Source: Neisseriaceae bacterium JH1-16
GTDB taxonomy: Bacteria > Pseudomonadota > Gammaproteobacteria > Burkholderiales > Chromobacteriaceae
Assembly: GCA_025989215.1 (NCBI GenBank)
Contig: JAPDNP010000002.1
Span: forward strand, 1-64,000
DNA: 64,000 nucleotides
Reading direction: 5' to 3'
The notes beneath the pieces were generated by a model. That model saw nothing but the letters and a program-made list of their open reading frames with translations. It was not told the DNA's origin and made no database searches. The position numbers and the translations under genes were made by a program. Of this stretch, positions 44,868 to 54,180 are shown piece by piece (the first letter of the stretch is position 1; every line of letters begins with the position of its first letter).

Positions 44868-46016
44868 ATGAACGACGTAGCAACCCCGATCAAACCGAAG
44901 AAATCGGTCGCGCTGTCCGGCGTGGCCGCCGGCAATACCGCACTGTGCACCGTGGGGCGCACCGGCAACGACCTGCACTACCGCGGCTACGACATTCTCG
45001 ACCTCGCCGAGCGCTGCCAGTTCGAGGAAGTGGCCTATCTGCTGGTGCACGGCAAGCTGCCGAACCAGGCCGAGCTGGTCGGCTACAAGCAGAAGCTGAA
45101 ATCGCTGCGCGGCCTGCCGGCCTCGGTGAAGGCGGTGCTGGAGGCACTACCTGCCTCGGCCCACCCGATGGACGTGATGCGCACCGGCGTGTCGGCGCTG
45201 GGCTGCACCCTGCCGGAGAAGGACGACCACAATACCGCCGGCGCCCGCGAGATCGCCGACCGGCTGATGGCCTCGTTTGGCTCGATGCTGCTCTACTGGT
45301 ACCACTACAGCCACAACGGCAAGCGCATCGAGGTGGAAACCGACGACGACTCGATCGGCGGCCACTTCCTGCACCTGCTGCACGGCAAGACGCCGAGCGC
45401 GCTGTGGGTGCGCGCGATGCACACCTCGCTCAACCTGTACGCCGAGCACGAATTCAACGCCTCCACCTTCACCGGCCGCGTCATCGCCGGCACCGGCTCG
45501 GACATGTACTCGGCCATCACCGGCGCGATCGGCGCGCTGCGCGGGCCGAAACACGGCGGTGCCAACGAGGTGGCGTTCGAGATCCAGCAGCGCTATGAAA
45601 ACCCGGACGAGGCCGAGGCCGACATCCGCGCCCGCGTCGAGCGCAAGGAAGTGGTGATCGGCTTCGGCCACCCGGTGTACACCATCGCCGACCCGCGCAA
45701 CAAGGTAATCAAGGAGGTGGCGCGCGAGCTGTCCGAGGCGGAGGGCGACAGCAAGATGTTCGACATCGCCGAGCGCCTGGAGTCGGTGATGTGGGACGTG
45801 AAGAAGATGTTCCCGAACCTCGACTGGTTCTCGGCGGTGAGCTACCACGCGATGGGCGTGCCGACCGCGATGTTCACCCCGCTGTTCGTGATCTCGCGCA
45901 CCGCCGGCTGGAGCGCGCACGTGATCGAACAACGCCAGGACGGCAAGATCATCCGTCCTTCGGCCAACTACGTCGGCCCGGAAGACCTGGCCTACGTGCC
46001 GATCGAACAGCGCTGA
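44868..46016 (+). CDS. prpC: 2-methylcitrate synthase
   Basis: 382 residues of the citrate synthase family, of the shorter PrpC type. Catalytic segments: [15 protein letters not shown] with [32 protein letters not shown] and [16 protein letters not shown]. It condenses propionyl-CoA with oxaloacetate. Start ATG 44868 is preceded by a purine-rich GAAAAGG. Its 3' end carries a TTGGCCGAA copy on the minus strand (45959). Confidence 0.97.
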   Translation: MNDVATPIKPKKSVALSGVAAGNTALCTVGRTGNDLHYRGYDILDLAERCQFEEVAYLLVHGKLPNQAELVGYKQKLKSLRGLPASVKAVLEALPASAHPMDVMRTGVSALGCTLPEKDDHNTAGAREIADRLMASFGSMLLYWYHYSHNGKRIEVETDDDSIGGHFLHLLHGKTPSALWVRAMHTSLNLYAEHEFNASTFTGRVIAGTGSDMYSAITGAIGALRGPKHGGANEVAFEIQQRYENPDEAEADIRARVERKEVVIGFGHPVYTIADPRNKVIKEVARELSEAEGDSKMFDIAERLESVMWDVKKMFPNLDWFSAVSYHAMGVPTAMFTPLFVISRTAGWSAHVIEQRQDGKIIRPSANYVGPEDLAYVPIEQR

Positions 46017-46025
46017 TCAAGCACA

Positions 46026-46045
46026 GGGGGAGCGTCGTCTCCCCC
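46026..46045 (+). promoter_or_regulatory. Intercistronic hairpin prpC-acnD
   Basis: GGGGGAG/CTCCCCC stem with a 6-nt loop just after the prpC stop. It has no T-run, so it is more likely an mRNA-stability or processing element than a terminator. Confidence 0.55.
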
Positions 46046-46077
46046 GTCTGGCCACCACTTCAAGCCTTGCCTACGCC

Positions 46078-48681
46078 ATGAATACTGCACACCGCAAACC
46101 CCTGCCTGGCACCGCCCTGGACTACTTCGATGCGCGCGCCGCCGTCGAGGCGATCCAGCCCGGCGCCTACGACACCCTGCCGTACACCTCGCGCGTGTTG
46201 GCCGAAAACCTGGTGCGCCGCTGCGACCCGGCCACGCTGAACGATTCGCTGCGGCAGCTGATCGAACGCAAACGCGAGCTGGACTTCCCGTGGTTCCCGG
46301 CCCGCGTCGTGTGTCACGACATCCTCGGCCAGACCGCGCTGGTGGACCTGGCCGGCCTGCGCGACGCCATCGCGGCCCAAGGGGGCGATGCGGCACAGGT
46401 CAACCCAGTAGTGCCGGTGCAGCTGATCGTCGACCATTCGCTGGCGGTGGAATGCGGCGGCTTCGACCCGGAGGCCTTCGACAAGAACCGCGCCATCGAA
46501 GACCGCCGCAACGAAGACCGTTTCCACTTCATCGAGTGGACCAAGACCGCCTTCGACAACGTCGACGTGATCCCGGCCGGCAACGGCATCATGCACCAGA
46601 TCAACCTGGAGAAAATGTCGCCGGTGATCCACAGCGAGTGCGGCGTCGCCTACCCGGACACCTGTGTCGGCACCGACAGCCACACCCCGCACGTCGACGC
46701 GCTCGGCGTGATCGCCGTCGGCGTCGGCGGGCTGGAGGCCGAGAACGTGATGCTCGGCCGCGCCTCGTGGATGCGCCTGCCCGACATCGTCGGCGTCGAG
46801 CTGACCGGCCAGCGCCAGCCCGGCATCACCGCCACCGACATCGTGCTGGCGCTGACCGAATTCCTGCGCCAGCAGAAGGTGGTCGGCGCCTACCTGGAGT
46901 TCTACGGCGCCGGCGCCGCCAGCCTGACCATCGGCGACCGCGCCACCATCTCCAATATGGCGCCGGAGTACGGCGCCACCGCGGCGATGTTCGCCATCGA
47001 CGAGCAGACCCTCGCCTACCTGCGCCTGACCGGCCGCAGCGACGAGCAGGTCCGCCTGGTCGAGACCTATGCCAAGACCGCCGGCCTGTGGGCCGACAGC
47101 CTGCAGCACGCCGAATACGAGCGCGTACTGAGTTTCGATCTGTCGAGCGTCGTGCGCAATATGGCCGGCCCGTCCAACCCGCACAAGCGCCTGCCGACCT
47201 CGGCCTTGGCTGAACGCGGCATCGCCGGCGACCTCGCCAAGGCCCGTGCCCAGGAAGCCGACGGCCTGATGCCGGACGGCGCGGTGATCATCGCCGCCAT
47301 CACCAGCTGCACCAACACCTCCAACCCGCGCAACGTGATCGCCGCCGGCCTGTTGGCGCGCAACGCCCGCCAGTTGGGCCTGACCCGCAAGCCGTGGGTG
47401 AAGAGCTCGCTCGCGCCCGGCTCGAAAGTGGTCGAGCTGTATCTGAAGGAAGCCGGCCTGCTCGACGACTTGGAAGCGCTCGGCTTCGGCATCGTCGCCT
47501 TCGCCTGCACCACCTGTAACGGCATGTCCGGCGCGCTCGATCCGACAATCCAGCAGGAAATCATCGACCGCGACCTGTACGCCACCGCGGTGCTGTCGGG
47601 CAACCGCAACTTCGACGGCCGCATCCACCCCTACGCCAAGCAGGCCTTCCTGGCCTCGCCACCGCTGGTGGTCGCCTACGCCATCGCCGGCACGGTGCGC
47701 TTCGACATCGAACAGGACGTGCTGGGCGTGGTGGACGGCAAGGAGATCCGCCTGAAGGACCTCTGGCCGAGCGACGAGGAGATCGACGCCCTGGTCGCCC
47801 GCGCGGTGAAGCCGGCGCAGTTCCACCAGATCTACATCCCGATGTTCGAGAAGCGCGCCACCGCCAAGGCGGCCTCGCCGCTGTACGACTGGCGCCCGCA
47901 AAGCACCTACATCCGCCGCCCGCCGTACTGGGAAGGCGCACTGGCCGGCGAGCGCACGCTCAAGGGCATGCGGCCGCTGGCGCTGCTGCCGGACAATATC
48001 ACCACCGACCACCTGTCGCCGTCCAACGCCATCCTGGCCAGCAGCGCCGCTGGCGAATACCTCGCCAAGATGGGCTTGCCGGAGGAGGACTTCAACTCCT
48101 ACGCCACCCACCGCGGCGACCACCTGACCGCGCAGCGCGCCACCTTCGCCAACCCGCAGCTGGTCAACGAGATGGCGGTGGTGAACGGCGAGGTGAAGAA
48201 AGGCTCGCTGGCCCGCGTCGAGCCGGAAGGCCAGGTGATGCGCATGTGGGAGGCGATCGAGACCTATATGGCCCGCCGCCAGCCGCTGATCATCGTCGCC
48301 GGCGCCGACTACGGCCAGGGCAGCTCGCGCGACTGGGCCGCCAAGGGCGTGCGCTTGGCCGGCGTGGAAGCGATCGTCGCCGAGGGTTTCGAGCGCATCC
48401 ACCGCACCAACCTGATCGGCATGGGCGTGTTGCCGCTGGAGTTCCAGCCCGGCGTCACCCGCAAGACGCTGGCACTCGACGGCACCGAGACCTACGACGT
48501 GCTCGGCCAACGCCACCCCCGCGCCGAGCTGACGCTGGTGATCCATCGCCGAAACGGCGCAACCGTGCAGGTGCCGGTGATCTGCCGGCTGGACTCAGAC
48601 GAGGAAGTGTCGATCTACGAGGCCGGCGGCGTGCTGCAGCGCTTCGCCCAGGACTTCCTGGAGTCGACCCAGGCGGCGTGA
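46078..48681 (+). CDS. acnD: Fe/S-dependent 2-methylisocitrate dehydratase (AcnD)
   Basis: 867 residues of the aconitase superfamily. Cluster-binding cysteines appear in ITSCTNTSNPRNV and FACTTCNGMSGAL. DSHTPHVDALGVIAVGVGGLEAE and the swivel-domain AGADYGQGSSRDWAAKG are family signatures. Together with prpF this identifies the AcnD variant, which converts 2-methylcitrate to 2-methyl-trans-aconitate and needs PrpF to isomerise it. A TTGGCCGAA motif at 46198 encodes Leu-Ala-Glu. Confidence 0.96.
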   Translation: MNTAHRKPLPGTALDYFDARAAVEAIQPGAYDTLPYTSRVLAENLVRRCDPATLNDSLRQLIERKRELDFPWFPARVVCHDILGQTALVDLAGLRDAIAAQGGDAAQVNPVVPVQLIVDHSLAVECGGFDPEAFDKNRAIEDRRNEDRFHFIEWTKTAFDNVDVIPAGNGIMHQINLEKMSPVIHSECGVAYPDTCVGTDSHTPHVDALGVIAVGVGGLEAENVMLGRASWMRLPDIVGVELTGQRQPGITATDIVLALTEFLRQQKVVGAYLEFYGAGAASLTIGDRATISNMAPEYGATAAMFAIDEQTLAYLRLTGRSDEQVRLVETYAKTAGLWADSLQHAEYERVLSFDLSSVVRNMAGPSNPHKRLPTSALAERGIAGDLAKARAQEADGLMPDGAVIIAAITSCTNTSNPRNVIAAGLLARNARQLGLTRKPWVKSSLAPGSKVVELYLKEAGLLDDLEALGFGIVAFACTTCNGMSGALDPTIQQEIIDRDLYATAVLSGNRNFDGRIHPYAKQAFLASPPLVVAYAIAGTVRFDIEQDVLGVVDGKEIRLKDLWPSDEEIDALVARAVKPAQFHQIYIPMFEKRATAKAASPLYDWRPQSTYIRRPPYWEGALAGERTLKGMRPLALLPDNITTDHLSPSNAILASSAAGEYLAKMGLPEEDFNSYATHRGDHLTAQRATFANPQLVNEMAVVNGEVKKGSLARVEPEGQVMRMWEAIETYMARRQPLIIVAGADYGQGSSRDWAAKGVRLAGVEAIVAEGFERIHRTNLIGMGVLPLEFQPGVTRKTLALDGTETYDVLGQRHPRAELTLVIHRRNGATVQVPVICRLDSDEEVSIYEAGGVLQRFAQDFLESTQAA

Positions 48682-48688
48682 GTCGACG

Positions 48689-49255
48689 ATGACGGCAGAG
48701 CCAAGGCTGTTGTTGATGGCCAAACCCCAGCCAGCGGTGTTGTCCGCCATGGTGAGCGCCGTGCGCCACCATGGCCTGGACACCCGGCTGGGGTTCCGGC
48801 TGTTCGCACCCGAGAACTGGCACCAGTCGCTGTCGAGCCGCTACTTCGTCGAAGCGGGACTGCGCGACAAGCTGCTGCGTGCCGGTGACCGGGTCTCGGC
48901 CGTGATGTGCCCCGTAACGCTCAACCGCATCAACAGCGGATGGGAGACACCAGGCAGAAGAGATTGGGCATTCCGAACGCGCGGCGACCCGAAGGAACTA
49001 AAGGCGCTGCGGCTCGCAATCCAGGCTGCTCTGCTTGCGGAAGGCCTGGATGCCCCGTCGACCCCCACCCCGCACGTCACCATCAGCTATCTCGCGCCGT
49101 CGCCGTTGCCATCGCAACAGATCGAACCGATCGACTGGACGATCGACGAAATCCTGCTGGTGGAAGGCGGCGGGGCGCCCTATCACTACCGGACCATCGC
49201 CACCGGGCCACTCGCCGCCCCGCCCTACCCCTATGCCCAGCTGCGCCTGCTCTAG
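48689..49255 (+). CDS. 2H phosphoesterase (2'-5' RNA ligase/LigT-like)
   Basis: 188 residues with two HxSx/HxTx motifs, WHQSLS and PHVTISYLA, the hallmark of the 2H phosphoesterase superfamily. The N-terminus LLMAKPQPAVLSAM and the spacing of the two motifs fit LigT/ThpR-like proteins that handle 2'-5' or cyclic phosphodiesters. It begins 7 nt after the acnD stop and precedes prpF, so it is embedded in the methylcitrate operon, where it has no known role. Confidence 0.82.
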   Translation: MTAEPRLLLMAKPQPAVLSAMVSAVRHHGLDTRLGFRLFAPENWHQSLSSRYFVEAGLRDKLLRAGDRVSAVMCPVTLNRINSGWETPGRRDWAFRTRGDPKELKALRLAIQAALLAEGLDAPSTPTPHVTISYLAPSPLPSQQIEPIDWTIDEILLVEGGGAPYHYRTIATGPLAAPPYPYAQLRLL

Positions 49256-49353
49256 CCACGTCCGACAGGACGTAGGCAAAGCCGGCGCCGCACGATAACG
49301 TAGCATTGCCGCGCCCTGCCCGATGCAGGCGCTCTCGATAAGGAACAGGCACC

Positions 49354-50541
49354 ATGCCGCATCTTCCCCAGATCAAGATACCCGCCACCTACCTGCGTGG
49401 CGGCACCAGCAAAGGCGTGTTCTTCCGCCTGCAGGACCTGCCCGAAGCGGCCCGGGTGCCCGGCGCCGCGCGCGACGCGCTGCTGATGCGCGTGATCGGC
49501 AGCCCCGACCCGTACGGCAAACAGATCGACGGCATGGGCGGCGCCACCTCCAGCACCAGCAAGACGGTGATCGTCGCCAAGTCGAACCGGCCCGACCACG
49601 ACGTCGACTACCTGTTCGGCCAAGTGGCGATCGACTCCGCCTTCGTCGACTGGAGCGGCAACTGCGGCAACCTGTCCGCCGCGGTCGGCCCGTTCGCCAT
49701 CGCGGGCGGCCTGGTCGATGCGGCGCGCATCCCGCACGACGGCATCGCCACCGTGCGCATCTGGCAGGCCAATATCGGCAAGACCATCATCGCCCACGTG
49801 CCGATCGTGGGCGGTCAGATACAGGAAACCGGCGATTTCGAGCTCGACGGTGTCACCTTCCCGGCGGCCGAGGTACAGCTGGAATTCCTCGACCCGGCCG
49901 ACGAAGGCGAAGACGGCGGTGCGATGTTCCCCACCGGCAATCTGGTCGACGACCTGGAAGTGCCGGGCGTCGGCGTGCTGAAGGCCACGCTGATCAACGC
50001 CGGCATCCCAACCATCTTCGTCAACGCCGACGCAATCGGCTACACCGGCACCGAACTGCAGGAAGCGATCAACGGCGACGCCAAGGCGCTGACGATGTTC
50101 GAGACCATCCGCGCCCACGGCGCGCTGAAGATGGGCCTGATCCAGCATCTGGACGAGATCGCCACCCGCCAGCACACCCCGAAGATCGCCTTCGTCGCCC
50201 CGCCAGCCGACTACGTGTCGTCCAGCGGCAAGCCGGTGGCGGCCGCCGACATCGACGTGCTGGCCCGCGCCATGTCGATGGGCAAGCTGCACCACGCGAT
50301 GATGGGCACGGCGGCCGTGGCCATTGGCACCGCGGCGGCGATCCCCGGCACGCTGGTCAACCTGGCGGCCGGCGGCGGCGAGCGCCACGCGGTGCGCTTC
50401 GGCCATCCTTCCGGCACGCTGCGCGTCGGCGCCGAGGCAACGTTGGCCGAAGGAGAATGGACGGTGACCAAGGCGGTGATGAGCCGCAGCGCCCGCGTGC
50501 TGATGGAAGGCTGGGTGCGCGTACCCGGTGATGCGTTCTGA
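49354..50541 (+). CDS. prpF: 2-methylaconitate cis-trans isomerase
   Basis: 395 residues with the PrpF signature IPATYLRGGTSKGVFF at the N-terminus, DGMGGATSSTSK and DWSGNCGNLSAAVGPFA. It isomerises the trans product of AcnD to 2-methyl-cis-aconitate. AAGGAA precedes the start. Two TTGGCCGAA copies (49615 minus, 50443 plus) are inside. Confidence 0.97.
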   Translation: MPHLPQIKIPATYLRGGTSKGVFFRLQDLPEAARVPGAARDALLMRVIGSPDPYGKQIDGMGGATSSTSKTVIVAKSNRPDHDVDYLFGQVAIDSAFVDWSGNCGNLSAAVGPFAIAGGLVDAARIPHDGIATVRIWQANIGKTIIAHVPIVGGQIQETGDFELDGVTFPAAEVQLEFLDPADEGEDGGAMFPTGNLVDDLEVPGVGVLKATLINAGIPTIFVNADAIGYTGTELQEAINGDAKALTMFETIRAHGALKMGLIQHLDEIATRQHTPKIAFVAPPADYVSSSGKPVAAADIDVLARAMSMGKLHHAMMGTAAVAIGTAAAIPGTLVNLAAGGGERHAVRFGHPSGTLRVGAEATLAEGEWTVTKAVMSRSARVLMEGWVRVPGDAF

Positions 50542-50642
50542 AGAGCGTGCCGCGAGGCCTGGACCGCGCACCGGACAGCCCCCGCCCCTTTCCTATTAAG
50601 CAGCAACGGCCTCATCGATAGCCCCGAGCTCATTGAATAAGA

Positions 50643-50728
50643 GCCGCTAACAAACCCGGCACCGCAGTCCTGTCCAAGCGCGTTGCCGCAGCCGGAAGGC
50701 CGCGCGACAACGCCCACAGGTAAACGGC
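50643..50728 (-). repeat. Decayed MITE-like repeat, copy 3
   Basis: In inverted orientation relative to copies 1 and 2. The end GCCGCTAACAAA and its outer flank (TAAGA) match the other copies, and GGAAGGCCGCGCGACAACGCC resembles the corresponding internal part (GGCAAGGCCACGCAACAACG in copy 1). The central conserved core is missing, leaving about 86 bp. It lies in the prpF-thiolase gap. Confidence 0.5.
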
Positions 50729-50794
50729 GCCAAGCCGCATTTGCACTGCTACATACAAACGCGGGCAACCTGCCTGCACAGCAAAGGATTTGTC

Positions 50795-51979
50795 ATGCCC
50801 CAGAAAGACATCTTCGTCGTCGGCGCTGCCCGCACCGCCATTGGCGCCTTCGGCGGCTCGCTCAAGGACGTCGCCCCAGTTGAGCTCGGCACCACCGTGA
50901 TCCGCGCCGCGCTGGAGCGCGCCAACGTCGCCCCGGCAGCCGTAGGCCATGTGGTGATGGGCAACGTGATCCCCACCGAAACCCGCGACGCCTACCTGTC
51001 GCGCGTGGCGGCGATGGATGCCGGCATCCCCAAGGAAACCCCGGCGTTCAACGTCAACCGACTGTGCGGCTCCGGCCTGCAGGCCATCCTGATGGCGGCG
51101 CAGAGCATCCTGGTCGGCGATGCCGACATCGCCGTCGGTGGCGGCGCCGAATCGATGAGCCGCGGCCCCTACCTGATGCCGGGCGCGCGCTGGGGCACCC
51201 GCATGGGCAACGCGCAGGTGGTCGACTACATGCTCGGCATCCTGCACGACCCGTGGCAGCAGACCCATATGGGCGTCACCGCAGAGAACGTTGCGACGCG
51301 CTACGGCATCGGCCGCGAACAGCAGGATGCACTGGCGCTGGAAAGCCAGCAACGCGCCGCCCGCGCGATCGAGGAAGGGCGCTTCAAGGAGCAGATCGTC
51401 CCGCTCGAAATCGCCACCCGCAAGGGCACTGTGGTGTTCGACACCGACGAGCACGTGCGTAGCGATGTGACGCTGGAGCAACTGGCCAAGATGAAGCCAG
51501 CGTTCCAGAAGGACGGCTCGGTCACCGCCGGCAACGCGTCGGGCCTCAACGATGGTGCCGCCGCCGTGGTACTGGCCGGCGGCGCCCAGGTGCAGGCGCT
51601 GGGCCTGAAGCCACTGGCACGGCTGGTCAGCTGGGGCCACGCCGGCGTCGAACCGGACCACATGGGCATCGGCCCGGTGCCGGCCAGCCGCATCGCGCTG
51701 GCGCGCGCCGGCCTGACCGTGGCCGACCTCGACGTGATCGAGGCCAACGAAGCCTTCGCCGCCCAGGCCTGCGCAGTGGCTCAGGAGCTGGGCTTTGATC
51801 CGGCGAAGGTCAACTCGAACGGTTCCGGCATCTCGCTCGGCCACCCGGTCGGTGCCACCGGCGCCATCATCACCGTCAAGGCGCTGTACGAACTGCAGCG
51901 CACCGGCGGCCGCTACGCACTGGTGACGATGTGCATCGGCGGCGGCCAGGGGGTGGCGGCGGTGTTCGAGCGGGTGTGA
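50795..51979 (+). CDS. Acetyl-CoA acetyltransferase / beta-ketothiolase (BktB-like)
   Basis: 394 residues. Thiolase residues: nucleophile Cys in NRLCGSGLQA, His in GHPVGATGA and second Cys in CIGGGQG. The N-terminal RTAIGAFGGSLKDVAPVELG resembles BktB-type ketothiolases that accept propionyl-CoA, which suits its place behind the propionate genes. It may feed PHA or short-chain acid metabolism. Start ATG 50795 has AAAGGA 6 nt upstream. A separate promoter is likely because 250 bp with a repeat relic separate it from prpF. Confidence 0.92.
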   Translation: MPQKDIFVVGAARTAIGAFGGSLKDVAPVELGTTVIRAALERANVAPAAVGHVVMGNVIPTETRDAYLSRVAAMDAGIPKETPAFNVNRLCGSGLQAILMAAQSILVGDADIAVGGGAESMSRGPYLMPGARWGTRMGNAQVVDYMLGILHDPWQQTHMGVTAENVATRYGIGREQQDALALESQQRAARAIEEGRFKEQIVPLEIATRKGTVVFDTDEHVRSDVTLEQLAKMKPAFQKDGSVTAGNASGLNDGAAAVVLAGGAQVQALGLKPLARLVSWGHAGVEPDHMGIGPVPASRIALARAGLTVADLDVIEANEAFAAQACAVAQELGFDPAKVNSNGSGISLGHPVGATGAIITVKALYELQRTGGRYALVTMCIGGGQGVAAVFERV

Positions 51980-51998
51980 TGGCCAGCAGCTAATCCCG

Positions 51999-52007
51999 TT
52001 CGGCCAA
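51999..52007 (-). repeat. Uptake-like motif (intergenic)
   Basis: AAGGTTGGCCGAACG on the minus strand, 20 nt past the thiolase stop and 24 nt before the terminator hairpin. Confidence 0.6.
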
Positions 52008-52030
52008 CCTTGACCGCATCGCGGCAAACG

Positions 52031-52057
52031 ACAACGGCGCCCAATGGGCGCCGTTGT
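52031..52057 (+). terminator. Terminator after the ketothiolase gene
   Basis: Perfect 12-bp stem ACAACGGCGCCC/GGGCGCCGTTGT with AAT loop. Only a weak T-tract follows. Confidence 0.65.
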
Positions 52058-52165
52058 GCATGATGGCGGGGTATGGCGCTTTCGCGATATTCTTTAGGCA
52101 TAAATCTCGTCTTCGCCTGCGCCCGCCTTACTGCCGAGCCAGCCGTTCAAGAAAGCCCCACCATT

Positions 52166-52585
52166 TTGGAACACGCCCTGCTTTACCCCGTCCTGTCCCA
52201 GATGCTGCTGACCTTGCTCGTGTGGGTCTACATGTATGCCCTGCGGCTGCGTTATCTGATCGCCAAACGCATCCCCAGCCAGCAGATCGCCACGCCAGAG
52301 CTGATCAACGCCCTGCTGCCCGAGCACATCAACCGCCCGTCGAACAACCTCAAGAACCTGTTCGAGCTCCCGGTCATTTTCTATGCCGTCTGTAGCCTGC
52401 TGCTCGCCCTGCACCAGGCCGATGCCGTGTTCGTACAGCTGGCCTGGGCCTATGTCGCGCTACGGGCGCTGCATAGTGCGATTCAGTGCACCATCAACTA
52501 TGTGCCGTTGCGTTTCGCAGCGTATCTCGCATCCAGCATCGTGCTGTGGGCGATGGTGATCCGGCTCGCACTGTCGGCGCTCTAG
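52166..52585 (+). CDS. MAPEG-family membrane protein
   Basis: 139 residues from TTG 52166, or 170 from ATG 52073. Four hydrophobic helices with the MAPEG feature NLKNLFELPVIFYAVC and the Asn/Arg-containing ALHSAIQCTINYVPLRF. MAPEG proteins are glutathione-linked membrane enzymes in eukaryotes, and bacterial members of this length are mostly uncharacterised. The shorter start fits the usual length and follows AAGAAAG. The ATG start would add a leader with some hydrophobic character. Confidence 0.75.
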   Translation: MEHALLYPVLSQMLLTLLVWVYMYALRLRYLIAKRIPSQQIATPELINALLPEHINRPSNNLKNLFELPVIFYAVCSLLLALHQADAVFVQLAWAYVALRALHSAIQCTINYVPLRFAAYLASSIVLWAMVIRLALSAL

Positions 52586-52757
52586 GTCGGCAAGGCCACT
52601 GCGAATCTGAGGCATGCTCCGTGACCAGGATGTACACCTGACGGCCCGGTCACCTCGCTGACCGGGCGCATCCCGCGAGAGCCAAACGTCCGAGATGGGT
52701 ACTTATTGCCAGATCCGTTCGGCCATCATTTCCTTTCATTCAAGAGAAGCAATCGAC

Positions 52758-53705
52758 ATGATTCAGCCTGAAGGCCATCAACTCTTTCTTGATCACGTAG
52801 GATATTTCGTCCCCGACCTCGACATTGCCGCGAGCCAATTGGAAAAGCTAGGCTTTCGTGTCTCGAAAACCAATACCCAGAAAAGCCCCAACGAACAGGG
52901 CGAACTGATTCCTACCGGCACATCGAATCGCTTGGTCATGTTGAAACAGGGCTTTCTTGAAACGCTAGCCGCCACAAGCCCAACGCCTTTGGCTGACCAG
53001 TTGACCCATGCCCTGTCCCGCTATCAGGGACTGCACCTGATTGCTCTGGCTCATGCCGACCTGCCAGGCCAACGCGAAAGATTGATCCAGCAGAATTTTG
53101 CGATGCAACAGTGCATCACCTTGCGTCGCTGGGTACCCACACCAGATGGGGAGCGCCAGACCGGCATTTCGGTTCTTCGTACTCAACCCGGCGAGATGGC
53201 TGAAGGCCGGGTGCAGATGGTCACCAACCACACACCTGAACTGTTCTGGACGCCGGGATCGACCGACCACGAGAACTGTGCGGAAGCGATAACCGACCTG
53301 CTGATCTGCGTACCGGATCCTGGCGAGGCCGCTAGCCGATATGAGCGCTATACGGGAAAGACGGCACGCTCGACGGATGGGCTCGTCGCCTTCCCGATGG
53401 ATCACGGGCGTCTCGTCTTGATGACCCCTGACAAGGCTACGTCGATGCTGCCCGGGTTTGCCATGCCGAGCCTGCCTTATATGGCGGGAATCGCCATACG
53501 TAGCAACAACATCGACGTCACCAGAAGCGTCCTGGAACGAAATGGCGTACCGCTGCTGTTTACCAGTAAGACTCTGCTCTACGTCGGACCGGGCAACGGT
53601 CTTGGCTCCTACATGCTCTTTCATACCGACTCGATTGAGGAGCCTTGGTCGGCGCTGGCACATGAATCCGGTGTAGCAGCGAAACGCTCCACTGGATGCG
53701 ACTGA
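52758..53705 (+). CDS. VOC-superfamily glyoxalase-like protein
   Basis: 315 residues. FLDHVGYFVPDLDIAASQLEKLGFRVS at the start is a glyoxalase-like beta-alpha-beta module with a possible metal His. A second module begins near residue 170 (CAEAITDLLICVPDPGEAASRYERYTGK). This fits the larger glyoxalase-like (PF13468-type) group. AAGAGAAG lies 9 nt before ATG 52758. G+C and codon use are lower than the neighbours, hinting at transfer. Substrate unknown. Confidence 0.8.
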   Translation: MIQPEGHQLFLDHVGYFVPDLDIAASQLEKLGFRVSKTNTQKSPNEQGELIPTGTSNRLVMLKQGFLETLAATSPTPLADQLTHALSRYQGLHLIALAHADLPGQRERLIQQNFAMQQCITLRRWVPTPDGERQTGISVLRTQPGEMAEGRVQMVTNHTPELFWTPGSTDHENCAEAITDLLICVPDPGEAASRYERYTGKTARSTDGLVAFPMDHGRLVLMTPDKATSMLPGFAMPSLPYMAGIAIRSNNIDVTRSVLERNGVPLLFTSKTLLYVGPGNGLGSYMLFHTDSIEEPWSALAHESGVAAKRSTGCD

Positions 53706-53760
53706 GCCCATCACACCGTTTCAGTTTCCCTGCACTTCAAAAGGATGATGAAGCCCGTAG

Positions 53761-54045
53761 TCCAGCCCGAGCCGGATCGCCACCGTTACGGCCAAACCGA
53801 ACCACGCGCAGCAGATTCACAGTGAGTTGAACAACATGCTGTTGCCTACTCGAGCAGAAGCCGGTTGCGAACGCTATGAGCTTTTCCGCGACGTTAAGGA
53901 TGACCATCGCTTCGTGCTGCAGGAGCAGTGGCAGAGCAAGGCCGCTCTTGAAGCACACTTCCTCACCCCGCACTTCAAAGCCCTGGTTGAAGCCATCACG
54001 CCCATCGCCACCGTCGAGATCTCAGAGCTGAACTACGTCGCTTGA
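53761..54045 (+). pseudogene. Antibiotic-biosynthesis-monooxygenase-like gene with a broken 5' end
   Basis: The reading frame gives a complete ABM domain: RIATVTAKPNHAQQIHSELN, then PTRAEAGCERYELFRD, FVLQEQWQSKAALEAHF and LTPHFKALVE. However, no start codon lies before the first strand, and a TAG (53758-53760) closes the frame. A plausible start with AAAAGG (ATG 53745 or 53748) is one base out of frame. Either a frameshift inactivated it or translation begins at TTG 53827 and loses the first strand. Confidence 0.65.
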
Positions 54046-54064
54046 GCATCAGTAGCAAAATGCC

Positions 54065-54097
54065 AAATAGGCCCACTCAAATTGAGGGGGCCTATTT
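54065..54097 (+). terminator. Terminator after the ABM-like gene
   Basis: Outer stem AAATAGGCCC/GGGCCTATTT with inner CTCAA/TTGAG pairing, followed by ATTTCT. Confidence 0.8.
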
Positions 54098-54180
54098 ATT
54101 TCTATCACGCCCGCCTGAAACGTACCGGTGCAGACAAAACCTAGATGTCGTATCGACCCTCCTCCTGCCGACTGCCCACA

